Positions 1 through 17,748 of a DNA stretch of 64,000 nt are shown here, one piece after another. This stretch comes from Salarias fasciatus. Its lineage: Eukaryota > Chordata > Actinopteri > Blenniiformes > Blenniidae. Positions within the stretch are counted from its first letter, which is position 1, and every line of letters starts with the position of its first letter. The notes under the pieces are model-generated. The model did not search any database, had not been told where the DNA came from, and saw only the letters and a list, made by a program, of their open reading frames with translations. The stretch covers positions 6,523,899 through 6,587,898 of the forward strand of contig NC_043761.1 in NCBI RefSeq assembly GCF_902148845.1, given 5' to 3'. Position numbers and translations under genes: made by a program.

Positions 1-924
1 AGCATCCACCAAAATGCTTAGGAATTAAAGCTTAAAACAAATTTTAAACCTAACTCTATTGCAATGAAGTCAAAACTTTGCTTGAATTTATGCAAAATTT
101 CATATTTGACAAAAACAAATCATGTCATGTAGTTAAAGTTAATAACACTAACAGTACATCATGTTTAGAATATGTATTCCTGTCATATTAAGCATTATTC
201 TATCTGCAAACATAACATCATTGTTTCCTCAAACCTCTTCAGCATCAATATTAATGTTCACTAAGTATTGGTATTGATGACGAACCTCTACTCAATGCGT
301 TTTACTGTCTCGGCGGTGTGTGTAATTGAAAGATTGCATCCTATTGATCTGGTTTGCAAAATAAAATTCCTTCAATGTCATTTCCTCTTGTTCCTCCTGA
401 TTTTTTCCTGCCAGATGCCCATAATCGTCCATCAACAATCACTGCTGCCACACAAGAGGATACATGAGGAGCACATGGAGCGAGCCGCAGATGTCTGCAG
501 ACTTTAGACTCTCCAGAGTAGGAAACACGACCACAACACCAGCAGTCACTGCTGGAAACCAGAGACAGCTTCAGTAATGATCATGTTCCTGTAGTGGGAA
601 GGGTTCACATGGACAAAAACAGAAATAGTCAAACAAGAACTTCTGCATGAAGAACTGATTAAACTTGATCAACCTTCAAACTGCTTATGCTTTGACAAAG
701 CGACACATTAGACACGAAATATAGAATTTTACCTACATTATACTTGTAAGGTTGCTCATGGCTCTAAGCAGAGATTAGTGCACTAAAACATTGACTGATT
801 TAAGTTTATTATTTGATTTTCAGATCAGGCTGCTCTGGGTTAAGACTGCTGGGAGACCTTTATTTTTCTCCATACATTCATGTCATTAAAATTCGGTGTC
901 GTCTGTGCTCTCTCTTTACCTTCC

Positions 925-1040
925 TCCAGGATCTCTGACAGCTGAAGTTCGTGATCTCCTGCCCTCAGAGTGTGCAGTGAGCGGATTAGCTTGCTGTTTG
1001 ACGTCAGTGTGTTTGTTGTCCTGTGTCTCCGTCTCTTTCT
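925..1040 (-). other. Candidate exon, unidentified
   Basis: On the minus strand this 116-bp block follows a pyrimidine-containing tract ending in TTCAG and ends at AAG|GTAAAG, an acceptable donor. Two frames are open: one is basic (FRKRRRHRTTN...) and ends LQLSEILEE, the other is polar. I do not recognise either product. It could be a 5' untranslated exon of the gene whose first exon lies near 7200-7370, or a chance splice pair. Confidence 0.2.
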
Positions 1041-2948
1041 GAACATCAATGCAGGAGCAAGTCGGACCTCTCAGTCTGGTGTGTGACAATTTCCTTCAAA
1101 GAAAAGGGAGTTCTTCCTCTTCGCCGTCTCCTATGTGTTTTCATGTGGGAAGGTTGGGTTTTCCATGTGATGGCCCTGTTGTAATTGTATTTGTAACATA
1201 TCTCCAGATTCTTGTCTGAGCACAAACCTTTAAACAACACAATCTATTGGCAATTCCTCTTTCTAGCGTAATATTATCAGTGGCACACCCCTGGGATTGC
1301 AGGACACACTGGAGAGACAAAGGCAAATGAGTTCAACTACTCAACCTAGCTCGACCCACAAGTGTAAACAATGCTGTTGACTGAGCCAGGTCTGAAGTCC
1401 ACTCCGGCTAACAATCCGCAGGATAAGACTGGAAAATTCAACACTGCCTGCTGCTGCACACAAACACAACGTACGCACGACACACAGACAGCCAGGATCA
1501 CTATCTAACACTGCGTTCGTGCCACTGATATCTGAAGTGACAAACGTGAGACAGTGGTAACTAAAGCACAGGCATGATTTCATCAAAGTGACAGAAACTT
1601 GGCTGAATGGGGCGACTTAGATTACAAGCTTTAGGATTACATAATCAAGAATAACAATGACATCCAGTGAGGTCTGATAAGAGCATGCACTAAGCGTGCT
1701 GGAATTTGCTTGCTGACAACAGTGTGAAGACAGAAGTGAACACATGAATACCTCAACGGTTCCATGACTAAATTGGGTTTTGGAAGGTTTGTTCACGTTC
1801 CCACACCATCACTCATCGTCAAATTTGTTTCACACACATAAAGCTGGCACCAGAAGCACATGCGGGACTGACCTGAATTCCTGTTGGAGCAAAATCAACC
1901 AAGCATGATTCAGAAGCCAGTGTCAGGCTGAAATGGAAGATAATGAGACAGCAATAGCAAAAGACGATCATGTGAGTTATTAAAAGTACATGGAAGAATA
2001 CAGTAGCATGCTGGCAATGACGTGACCTGAGTCACGTCTAAACCCTGACAACCCGGATGGCAAAACGAGGCTGGTGGAAAAAGAAAACGCGAAAAAAAAT
2101 GGAAATATAGCAACACAAAGTGTAGCCGGGTGTTTAAGAGCACAAATGTTCCCAGAAACAACCAGTGAACGGTCTATTCATGCCATGTTTCTGTTTCCCT
2201 GAGGGCTGTCACACAGAAGCAGTGTCATGAATGGAGAATGAGAGCACCAGACAACAAACAGGATCCACACAGCACATAGATGAGCACATGCACAGCTGAC
2301 AGGCACATGCACGGCCACCCTGAAAGCCCAGGGGAAATATGAGCATATGCACACGTTCACAGCTCCAGGCGATTTAGAGTCACCGATCATGCAACAATCA
2401 CGTCCTGAACACCTGGAGAAACTCCAATAACAGGAAGAAAATGTAAATTCTACCCTTCAGGGCACTGAACCCAGACTTCAACCACTTTTTTTTCCCATTT
2501 TAAGGTAAAGTCTCTAACAAATGACATCAGATGGAATAACTTTCTTTTAAAAGAAGCAATGTTTGCTGTCACCATGAAGCCAAACACTCTGGAAAAAAGG
2601 AATTCTATAAAGGCATTAATACCACCCCACATCCTCTCCATAAAACACTGGCCAAAAAGCTCACTTCACAACAGACTCACACTCCACAGCAGCTCAAAAA
2701 ACAAAATAAAAAAATCACTTCTACTTCTTTGTCATGTACAACAGCTCTGTTGGAAACAGTACTGTGTTATGGTTTCTGAAATGTTACTGAACTGGACAAC
2801 AACATTTAGTTAATAATCACCACACTTGCTATTAAACACTGTAGTTTGCATGCCAGAGCACGTGGTGGTTTGTACCAAGAGTAGCATAATTTAAATATTA
2901 AGTGATTTCAAGCTGTCACTTTATCATATAGATTCACTCATCTGGCTA

Positions 2949-3060
2949 ATCAGAATCAGAATCAGAATCAGAATAGCCTTTATTGTCATCGCAACAAGTT
3001 ACCGAAGTTACAAGTTACAACGAAATTACTTGGGTTTTAAAGACGCCCAATTACGGCGCG
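2949..3060 (+). repeat. Retroposon 3' tail fragment with AATCAG repeats
   Basis: Four to five tandem AATCAG/AGAATC hexamers run into CTTTATTGTCATCG and then a unique tail. Hexamer runs followed by a TTTATTG-like motif are common at the ends of teleost retroposons. The family cannot be named from this fragment. Confidence 0.4.
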
Positions 3061-6000
3061 CCGTCTAATGAGAGAAATGAGTATTCACAGATCTCAATGA
3101 TGGTGTGGTAAATGTACACTTCTTAAATACAAAACTAGAGCAAGCAGCACAAACAGTACTCAGGGAAACCGTATTCTGACTGTAGCCGTTAGACTCAGCT
3201 CAGATGAAGATGCTTCAAAAATGTTGGATCAATTTCAAAGATTCAAAATGCTAAAAAACAACAAAAGCTTAATGCTAATATGTTGCTTAAAGTGTGAACT
3301 TAAATGCTAACATTTACAAAATTCTCCTGAGCACTGGCTTATTTTAGAATAACTTCAAGATAAATCATGATTATCAAACATGCTGACTCTTACTAGAAAG
3401 TAAAACACTCGACTCAATCACAAGTACGAACAGCATGAAGGCGAGCGTTACATAACCCCACAGCTAAAAAAAAAATGTTCTGAGTTAGCACTCTACTTTG
3501 TCAATGTCATAATCACAGGAAAATTGCATATCTGTTAATGGGGTTTTCCCCCTACTTCCTTCATTTGTTGCATACAAAGCCTGCAAAGCTTGCAGGCAGG
3601 GAGTGCAGCTGAGCCCATCTATCCCTTCAATATTACACTTTCGCAGCAGGACGAGGTTAAATCCCTACAGCGCCGCAGAGGAAAAAATTCCAAACTATTC
3701 TTGTGCTTCTTTCCCTCTCATGTGCAAAAGCTTGAGGCCCACATGTATCCATAGCAATCACAGCTGGTCGTGACCTTGATTTTCTTTGACCGTCAGTCAC
3801 CTCTGGCCTCGTTCCTCATGTGAGCCCCCGATGGCAGCTGCTCGGGACTGCTGATCTCACAGGAAAATGGCCTTTTGACAGTGGAGCCTCTCCACAACTA
3901 TCCAGTCCTTATAGAGATGGCTGGTCGAGTTTCCAGCTGCCCTTAAAAGACTCCAAAACACCGGACAATAAAATCGATGGTCCATCAACAGCAGGTCCAC
4001 TGTAGCTTGGAACATTAACTGAGAAAACATGCTTTGCTTTATGGACGCGGAAAACAATGGGGTTTGTTCCACACTTTCAGGCACTTTCCACTGGGCAGGC
4101 CGGCAACACAGAGAGGAGTATAATGGAGGGAAATTCAGTATTACATGAAAGGGAAGGGGAGATCCTTATGTCATCGACAGGCAAACAGCCTTGTTTAATT
4201 TTTTGCTTTTCCAGTGGAAGCCCCGGTCTTCAGCTCTGAGCACAGCCACACGTGACGCTCTCCAAGCATCAGACCTTTCAGGATACGGCTACAAACAAGA
4301 GTCGCCTCGAAGATTTTTTTTCAACCAAATAAAGAAAAAACAAAAAGAAACCACGTCACATTGACAACAAAAATAACAATGTTGAAAAATGTTATTCAAG
4401 CAGCTTTTGTTGGTATATTGTGGATCGCATGATTCATTTAGCAGCTCAAAACCATGACCAACAAGGCTGAAATCTCCACACTTTACAGTAGCTTGACAAT
4501 GCTCGTCCTCATGTTGTACAGATCTGTGTGATTTTCTTAGACCGATGTGATGTAGAGTCCGCAAGCAGGGGGCATTTCCTGAAAAAGGTCAAACACATCC
4601 GTCATGACGAGCCCTTTGAAGCACTTGAGAACTAGGAGTTATTTTTCCACTAAGATGAGTCACTTTTTATGGCATCCTGTTCGTATAGGTCTATTTATGA
4701 TCCAATTAATTCCACAAAAGGGCCAAAACTGGCCACCTGACAGTTCAATCCTACACTCTGAATAACTTTTTAAAGTGGAAAGGCAACAGAGGGGACATTA
4801 GAAGGATTTTTCTTTCAATAAAAGTTACTAATGTTCCTCATTAGTCTGCTCAGGCTACACTTGTGAAGTAGCTTTACCTTTTACGCGAGGTAGATTTAAG
4901 AGAATACAAACAATGAAGGATTTCAGTTTGCAAAAACATACAGTATTTTATTAAAAAAGGAAAAGTATATTCAGAGTATCAATTTTTGCACTAAAACGCA
5001 GGGAGCTCTTGAAGTAGTTTCAATTGGTTACTCTAGTATCATACTGGTGGGCTGCTCTAAATCCTCCACTTAGTTTTGCAAAAACTACAGCAAAACAATT
5101 GATATCATTTTGACAGGTTACAAATCGCTGCCTCCAAGGGTTTGAAAATTCACTTTTAAATCATATGCAAGTATACAACACAGAAAAAACTCCTGAAAAT
5201 GCAATGCAAATCATTTTTCCTGAAAGGACTCACATTGCAGGTTGGTGTCCCTCTCTAAAGATGGCTTTAAATGGAGAGCAGTGTCGTCAGTCTAAATAGG
5301 AATACCTCGTATAAGTTTAGTTGTGTGTGACAAGCAATTGGTTCACATGCCCACAAAAAAAAAGAAAAAAGAAAAAAGGGGGAAGCAGCAGCACTTTCAC
5401 TACTGCTTCACCCTGACAACACAACTGAAATAAACAAAGCACCCAGGTTGATGGCTTAGTGTGAGCAGCCCATGAAAAGCCTCGTGGAGCACAACTGTGA
5501 TGACTGATAACTTCCAGTGATTCACAGCAATATCAAGGCTGTGGATTGTTTGTCATGGACACAGTACGGCCGGATCCCCGATGATTAAACAGCTCGTGAG
5601 CACAAGGACCCGACTGTCTAAGATTACATTATAACAGGCCTGACTACAGTCTTTCAAGCTTTTAGAGTGTATGTATGTGCATTCAAGAGTATTGGTCTTC
5701 ACTCAATCAGGTGATTTCAAAGTGGTGTTTCAGGACAGCCCAGAGCATAATTTTGCCCTTCAGTGATTTAAGAGAAGTGATGAACATTTACACTGTCAAT
5801 CCACCCTCAGATTGATGGCTTCATTACATTTCAGCATGCTGATCATCTCTCATCTTTGTTATGTGTTCCATGACGGTCATGAGCATATTTGATCTGTTTT
5901 TCTCTATATTTTCATGTCTCCTTCAAGCTCCTACATACTATGACAATTTTATTAGTCCTAAAAGAGTATTAGCTGCTACACTGAGCAACATGGATGTAAT

Positions 6001-6552
6001 AAACCTGGCCACAAGATTATTAAGTATGAGGGCATAATGTCATGCTCCTCTGAATCAGACGTTACTGCAGCAACATACTTCACAAGAATGAACAACAACA
6101 TTATTCTGTACACGTCATGTTCATAAATAAATTAAGCGAACACAGAATAGAGTCATTGTTAGTTCGTACTTATGTACAAGGAAAAAAACTCAAGATTATT
6201 CCCTCAGAAATCTGCAAATTGTTGCTTTAGTGCTGTTATCACATTAAGCATCACTTTCTGCTGGCTGTCAGTATCTGTAACTCATGGCAGCCTTCAAAAT
6301 TAAACTGTACAGACCCACCTTAGGGTCAAAGGGGCAAAAATTAAAACTGTAGGTGCACAATACTTTTAAATACAGCTAGATTCTGATCAAATCACTTGCG
6401 TTTTAGTTCCACACAGTTCAGCTTTCACACTGAATGACAGGTTTATTGAAGAAAAAGATCACGATACATGGAAAGATTAAGCAAATCTAAATAGGGAAGG
6501 AACTCTAGGTTTTCTGTCCAGTGTGTCTGGACTGTACCCGGACCTGGCAGGT

Positions 6553-6662
6553 GAGAGACACACACTGAGGCATGTCCCAGGGGAGAGACACACACTGAGG
6601 CATGTCCCAAGGGAGAGACACACACTGAGGCATGTCCCAGGGGAGAGACACACACTGAGGGG
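6553..6662. repeat. 30-bp minisatellite, about 3.7 copies
   Basis: A 30-bp unit beginning GAGAGACACACACTGAGG and containing CATGTCCCA is repeated about 3.7 times with one substitution between copies. Because the unit length is a multiple of three, several frames on both strands stay open across it. This explains repetitive reading frames here that are not genes. Confidence 0.9.
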
Positions 6663-7199
6663 CTCCAGGCTGCTGGATGTGTTGGCTCTCAGAGAAAGGG
6701 GACTGTGAGAGACACCATGCAGGAGGACAGAACATGCACCCAGAGGTTATCTTCACTTGTGAAATCTGCCCCGCCCTTCACCACCCACCGGACATTGAGA
6801 CACCGTCTCCCTGACAGCTGCTCGGATGAAGACAAATAGAGAGCTGAAACTAATCAAATTAACGGAAAACCCCACATTAATCTGAACCCATGTTAGTAAA
6901 CGGCGACCTATAGGAGCTAGCTTAAATCTCACCACTTTTAAAGCCCTTAAACAACAAATTGTGTCGTGAGAAGTCTAAACTGACTTCATAAACTGACGTC
7001 TTAGTCTTTTAAAACAAGTTTTAAACCACCTCAAAAATCGACAATGGTGTGGGTTTCCCCTCTTTTCAAGTTTGTGACAGCCCAGCTTCCTCCCATCGGG
7101 GAAGTCAGTTAACTTTAGCCCCCAGTTAGCTGCGATGTTAGCGAACGAACCCGACCGGAGCAAAAGTTACTTTAACGGCTCAAAGCTCACAGCACTTAC

Positions 7200-7370
7200 C
7201 GGCAGAAGTGTGTGTAAGAGCCAGGAGGCGTCTAGTCCCGCCGGTGCTGATATTCAGGTCCTTTCTCCGTTTCTCGCCTCAGCAGCGGCACCGCGGACAC
7301 CGAGTGACACCGCCGTCAAACTGCCCGCAGACAGAGCGCTGTGCCCGGCCTCCACAATAAGACTCCCCGC
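7200..7370 (-). other. Probable non-coding first exon and CpG-rich promoter (possibly pacsin2)
   Basis: The minus strand reads CTGCCG|GTAAGT at the 7200/7199 boundary, a near-consensus donor, preceded by a GC- and CpG-rich stretch that stands out from the AT-rich surroundings. No ATG with a convincing frame lies in it, so it looks like a 5' untranslated exon with its start near 7330-7370. The candidate gene is pacsin2, chosen only because PACSIN2 lies downstream of TTLL1 on the same strand in human. The (ATT)n run just upstream marks the edge of the promoter region. Confidence 0.4.
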
Positions 7371-7430
7371 CCCGGAGGTGGTGCGTTCAGGGGACCCCGT
7401 TCCAAACAATAAAACACAATGTTTCTACAA

Positions 7431-7431
<1 letters not shown>

Positions 7432-7491
<60 letters not shown>
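7432..7491. repeat. (ATT)n microsatellite
   Basis: About 20 uninterrupted ATT units lie directly upstream of the putative minus-strand first exon. In one plus-strand frame they would read as polyisoleucine, which is an artefact. Confidence 0.97.
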
Positions 7492-9604
7492 TCATAACAA
7501 CAACAGATCATATACTATACCGCTGATATCAACTATCAAACTTTTATAATAAATACAAAAACTATATATATTCAAGCAAAAAATATATTAACATACATAC
7601 CTCTAAATTGCAGAAGAAAATTAGCTACAATTACATCAAAAATATTTTTTAAAAGACACATTTATTGTGGTGTAGAACTTGTGAATGAGTAAAGTGCCTC
7701 AGTTCTTTCAGAAAATGTATCTACATTTGTAATATTGTATGCATAGCCCGAAATAAATCTATGCAACAGGTTGTCCATCAAAGACTTTATGTCGCCTACA
7801 TATCACCAACATCCTGTTGGACCGGATGCAGGACTAGTTAAGACTGGTCATCTTCACTAAACCTAATGAGAGGTGCGGCTTCTGACATAATATCCACTCA
7901 CAGGTCTGCAGGATGGGGTCAGGGGCCTCCAGGGCCCTCAAAGCAGACCTCAGCGGTCATAAGCAACAGGTGAGTTTAACCTTACACTTCCTGAATCTAC
8001 GAGTACACGTGAGTAAGTTTTCATAGTCAAATTGCTCTGTTGAACCAAAGACTAGTAAAGCGGTGATGCACACTCACAAAACCAGTTTAAATTTAATGTT
8101 TCTGTCATTGATGATGACAAGTCTTGTGTGTTTTCCCTCTTCCATGAGAGATGATGAGAAAACGTCACCTTGTTACCTTTTCAGACACAGGAAGTGGAAG
8201 TTACCCCATGTTACTTACCCACAAGTTCTGACTTGCTTCTCCTTTCAGTTGGGATTTGAGCTATGTGCAACAAAAAGTAATGCAACAGTTTAATTTAACT
8301 TTACCTGTTGACAGGTATTGAAAGATCAAGCCACCGCTTTAGATCAGTTTAGGATGACTTTTTGAGTTAAAATTTACCGCTTTCGAAGTGCTGAAAATGA
8401 GCCGCTCAGCAAAGGCAGGATAGACTTCGAACAGGTCATCAGTCCATCGTGCGACAAATACAGAGATGGACAAACATACATGGTTAGAGACACAACTCTT
8501 CAAATTGAACTCAGAAAAAAACCCATGGACACACAGGAAGAACATGGTGACATGAGTAAATCTTAATGATATGTCCAGGCAGCACCAATACAGGTATTTT
8601 ATTCAAAAAGGGAGACAATGCAGTTTTCATCCAGAAAGAGTTCAATAATGCAAAAGAATCTGTGTGTGTGTCACGTAAACAACCTGCGGGAATGTTGCTC
8701 AGGATGTTCATCTGACAGAGAGTTTTTAATCTCTGGGTAAATTTGGTCTTGAGCACAGGAGGATGTGCACGTCTTGAACATTTCCCTCAGGGACTTCAGT
8801 CGGAGGTCACACATCCACACCTTCATCAGCTTCTGTTCTGCATGTCGCGACCAGCTCCAGGAGAAGTGAAACAACAAGGAGGTGGATGGAGGATGGCGGG
8901 GAGGGTGTCCAACCTCGAAGGTCGGTGAACAGCGCCATGCAGAGACCTCCGTTACTGCTGTGGCAACGGCACAAACACACAGGCTGAACGCTCTGTGAGG
9001 GACTGACCTGTGATTATTTTAAACTCCAGCCAGATTACATTCATTAAAGGCTGTACGGGCTTCACACCACAGAGAGATGACAGGAAACAGAACAATTTCC
9101 CAGTATAGAAATAGACGAGGCAAACATTTTATAAAATATCAGAGAAAATTAAGTGAATGTGACACAATCAGTTTGTTAATTCTGAGGCATACATGGTGCA
9201 TTGAAAGCAACATTAAATTCCGAGAATATCTTGTACCAGGGCTGAATTGTAGTATTAGCCACTGATTCAGTAAACAAAATGTCAATTCTTAACAAATTAG
9301 TTTCAATTAAATCTGTTTTCCTTTTCTTAAAAAAAAAATCATTCACCAAAACTGAAAGGAAATTAATAAAAAACTCGGTAAATAGAAACATAGTTCATAT
9401 TTGTGGTCTGAAAAACAAATATGATGTATTGATCGCACTTCATGAAAAAAAACAGTATCTCTCAATTTTACTTTGATTACTCACCTCTGATCGTTTTTAG
9501 TTGGGGTCCATCACTATTATCACTCAATAAAACTTTTGAAGGCAATAAAAACTAAATAAATTCTCAACACAAGCTTACCTGCTGCCTTTGATACAAACTG
9601 AACT

Positions 9605-9996
9605 AAGGCCCAATTTATAGACGATGCTTCAAGTGAAAACACATCGTTTTTGTCTCAGGAAAGTTTCATGTTTACACAGCAAAGTTCTGAAAATGATTTC
9701 CATCCATATGGAAATGGACAGAAATGTTGAAAACGATGTAGGTTGGGCCAATCGTGGATACTTATTCCAGGTGATTCTCAACTCTAAAATCCATGATGTG
9801 CATGCACAGAAGCAGTGTTTCCAGAAAAATGCCTTTACCTCCCCGTTTCCACAGAAACAAAGCGAGAATGTTTTCCAAAAGTTCCACTTTGGGGAGCCGT
9901 TCTGAAAAAGTTGCATTTTCAGTGGCTCCAGGAATCACCGTCGTGTAAAAGAAAGTTTTGCATTTTCACTTGAAAATGTCACGTAAACAGGGCCTT
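9605..9996. mobile_element. hAT-like non-autonomous DNA transposon (MITE)
   Basis: The element starts AAGGCCC and ends GGGCCTT. Next to each end lies GTGAAAAC-like sequence facing inward (near 9632 and 9965), with complementary internal blocks, so about 390 bp can fold on itself. The GGCCCTGTTTACGTGA-type end resembles abundant teleost hAT-related MITEs. No transposase is present. I could not see a clean 8-bp target duplication, so the class is tentative. Confidence 0.55.
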
Positions 9997-10271
9997 ATCT
10001 TCTCAATTAAAGTGCTCCATTTTGCAGCATGTTTCAATACTATTCAGTATCAATCAGCCCACCTCCATATGATAAAGAGATGGAGGTTTAGTCATTAATA
10101 TTTTGGTAAATGAAGGGAAAAAACAGGTTATATCAAAGAGTTCTCACATATTTTCATGATGATTTGAGTTGTGCAGCGGATGGAAAAAAAATTCAATCTT
10201 AAAGCAATAAATAAAGTGATACTGCAAGGAATGCAATTAATATTATGTAAAAAACACTCTTATAAATACTG

Positions 10272-10335
10272 AACATGTAAAAACTAAGGATAAATGATTT
10301 TCTAACATGTAAAAACTAAGGATAAATGATTTTCT
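10272..10335. repeat. 32-bp perfect tandem duplication
   Basis: Two adjacent identical copies of a 32-bp unit beginning AACATGTAAAAACTAAGG lie just beyond the ttll1 polyadenylation signal. This looks like a recent slippage duplication. Confidence 0.85.
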
Positions 10336-10384
10336 CTATTCACATTTAGTGCTTCTAGTTCTGCCTATCAGCTACCAGCTGCCT

Positions 10385-10390
10385 TTTATT
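10385..10390 (-). terminator. ttll1 polyadenylation signal
   Basis: AATAAA on the minus strand, about 515 bp downstream of the ttll1 stop codon. It is the nearest canonical signal and implies a 3' UTR of about 0.5 kb. Confidence 0.5.
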
Positions 10391-10904
10391 AAATTATACC
10401 TTTTTATCATGTGCATTTATCGGATCGATTGATCCTCTTAAAATCTATGGAACCATTTAATTCCCATACAATATTTCTTCTTATCCACATCTGTGTGGCA
10501 GGTCAAGGTAAATATCAGTAATCATGCATAGTTCAGCTCGCTAATCCTTGGATTATACTTAATTCTGTACCTCAAACCCTCTAAATCCATCTGTTCCATT
10601 GAGGTTTTTATAGGTTAGGAGTTTAATTTGGGCTGAAAACCACAGCTGCTGCTGCTGACGACGACGTTAGGTTTGACTTGACCTTGAACACGTTCAGCAT
10701 GTGTTCATAATAAGTTTTCATTCATTCATACAACCAGCCGCGCGGCACTTTGGAAGCGCCCTCGTTGTTTGTGTTTCTGAAATGTGGAGAGAGGAGAAAG
10801 TTCTCCGACGGGCGGGCTTAAAAAAAAAAAAGAGTCTGGGTGGTCCGTTTCCTTTTCTTTTTGAATCCAGTGTGCCTCACAGGTGGTCTTTATGAGCCAT
10901 CGCC

Positions 10905-16446
<5,542 letters not shown>

Positions 16447-16917
16447 TCAGGAAACAGCCAGTCATCGGTAGCAGCTAGTCAGGGCAGGCTAGCAGGCTGC
16501 AGCAGAGGCTGGGCGGACATCACCCAGTCACTGACACCACATCATGACAGCGTGCGGGAATAAAGCCACATCCGAGCGGTCCTCCTGTGTCACCGTTAGC
16601 ATCCAGCTGCAGCCATGGCTCGCTCTTTCTTTACGGCTAACAGGCTAGAAATCCATCGATCCGAGTGTCGTGAAGCTGAAAGCGGCGAGGAAAACGCCCA
16701 CAGCGGGCAAACGTCACAATAAAAGCCCTCTTGTTCTTAAATAGAATTTAAAAAAAAAAAAAGTGACCACGTTTCAATGAACAGTGAAAATGTCACGCGA
16801 TTATGTGAAGAAGAATATCTCATAAAAAGACGTCGTTATGGGTTTGGTCCGCCGGAAGAATAACCTAGCAACCGAGGACGCAGTGACGTCAGTGAGGAAC
16901 GTCGTTCCAATAGCTGT

Positions 16918-17040
16918 CCAGCAGAGGGAGCGCTACGCTCACTGTAGGACTTCGTACTCATGACTCGCCAGCAGGGGGAGCACTACACTCAATGCAGGGC
17001 GTCATAAGTCATTCAGAATGTCCACCAGAAGGGGGCAGTG
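16918..17040 (+). promoter_or_regulatory. Three clustered CTCF-like motifs
   Basis: Three same-direction matches to the CTCF core (CCASYAGRKGGCRS) lie in 123 bp: CCAGCAGAGGGAGC (16918), CCAGCAGGGGGAGC (16968) and CCAGAAGGGGGCAG (near 17025). Each has one mismatch to the core. The first two belong to a tandemly duplicated unit of about 50 bp that also repeats GCRCTACRCTCA. They lie just upstream of the ttll1 promoter region. Confidence 0.55.
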
Positions 17041-17545
17041 TTTCACGCCGTCTAAATACAAGCTTGTTTCCAGGTCAAAATCAAAGTGGTTTTATGTATT
17101 ATATGACTTTTACACTTTTAATGCACTGATTATGCTTTCATGATGTACAACATAATCTTGAATAAGTGAATTTTGTATTAGATTAACTTTTAACCCATAA
17201 TGGCCATAAAACAATATTTTAATATAATTGGAACAAGACAACAACAGAAACAATCAAACAAAACACACACACACCTACCCAAAACACACAGAGAAACCAC
17301 CACCGAAAAAAGGTATTAAAAAATAAACCTGAAATGTTTCATTTTTAAATGTTTTTGTGTATGAATTGCTTTTTATCATGTGTAATAATAACTAAATGCA
17401 TGTTATGATATTTTCTTTACAGATACATATGCTGTTACTATAAGTAGTCCAAATATATTGGAGTACTTTTAAAGTATATTTTAGGGTTTCAAACCAAATG
17501 AGTAATCAAACCAAATGACAACACAGGTGAGGTTAAGAGCGTGTG

Positions 17546-17559
17546 TCGCCCCCTAGTGG
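17546..17559 (-). promoter_or_regulatory. CTCF-like motif, opposite orientation
   Basis: The minus strand reads CCACTAGGGGGCGA, matching the CTCF core at all but the last position. It faces the plus-oriented cluster 500 bp to the left and lies about 50-100 bp upstream of the probable bik transcription start. Confidence 0.6.
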
Positions 17560-17589
17560 TCGCTGTGAGAGCTATCAGGTAAAAGGCGG

Positions 17590-17748
17590 GGCGAGTCATA
17601 TTTTCAGCACTTACCTGAACGACGGATTAAAGGACGCTGCTGTAAGTCACGGAAAAAGAAACATATGTTTATTTAATCCTTTGTATTTTTAATTACAATG
17701 TGTGTGTCTTTATTTCAGGGCGGCGTCCAGTTTAATCTACAAAAAGAG
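17590..17748 (+). promoter_or_regulatory. bik 5' region with two probable non-coding exons
   Basis: A first exon ends at GCTGCT|GTAAGT (17641/17642). A second, tiny exon of 30 bp lies at 17719-17748 between TTTCAG and GAG|GTATTTT. Neither contains the bik ATG. These are inferred from splice signals and position only. Confidence 0.4.

Larger units (their letters stand above)
1..7199. other. Long non-coding stretch, possible first intron of a minus-strand gene
   Basis: I recognise no protein-coding exon here on either strand. The sequence is AT-rich, with scattered minus-strand AATAAA signals (for example near 4950 and 6440), a LINE/SINE-like tail near 2949 and a 30-bp minisatellite near 6553. 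One stretch (925-1040, minus) has a good acceptor and donor and is listed separately. Because ttll1 follows to the right, and in human PACSIN2 lies beside TTLL1 on the same strand, this could be intron 1 of pacsin2. That is inference from gene order only. Confidence 0.4.
7492..10384. other. Intergenic stretch, no confident gene
   Basis: This lies between the putative first exon at 7.2-7.4 kb and the ttll1 3' end. It holds a short plus-strand open segment at 7913-7969 preceded by CTGCAG and followed by GTGAGT, starting MGSGASRALKADLSGHKQQ. That resembles an N-myristoylation start (MGxxxS), but no continuing exon was found. It also holds an inverted-repeat element (9605-9996) and a 32-bp tandem duplication (10272-10335). 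Nothing else is recognisable. Confidence 0.4.

Noticed and set aside
6443-6756. Overlapping frames on both strands with repeated VSLPWDMPQC / ERHTLRHVP units
   Set aside because: They are readings of a 30-bp minisatellite whose unit is a multiple of three.
7135-7497. A 120-residue plus-strand frame ending in polyisoleucine
   Set aside because: It runs through the CpG-rich promoter and the (ATT)n microsatellite, antisense to the donor at 7200. No splice or family support.
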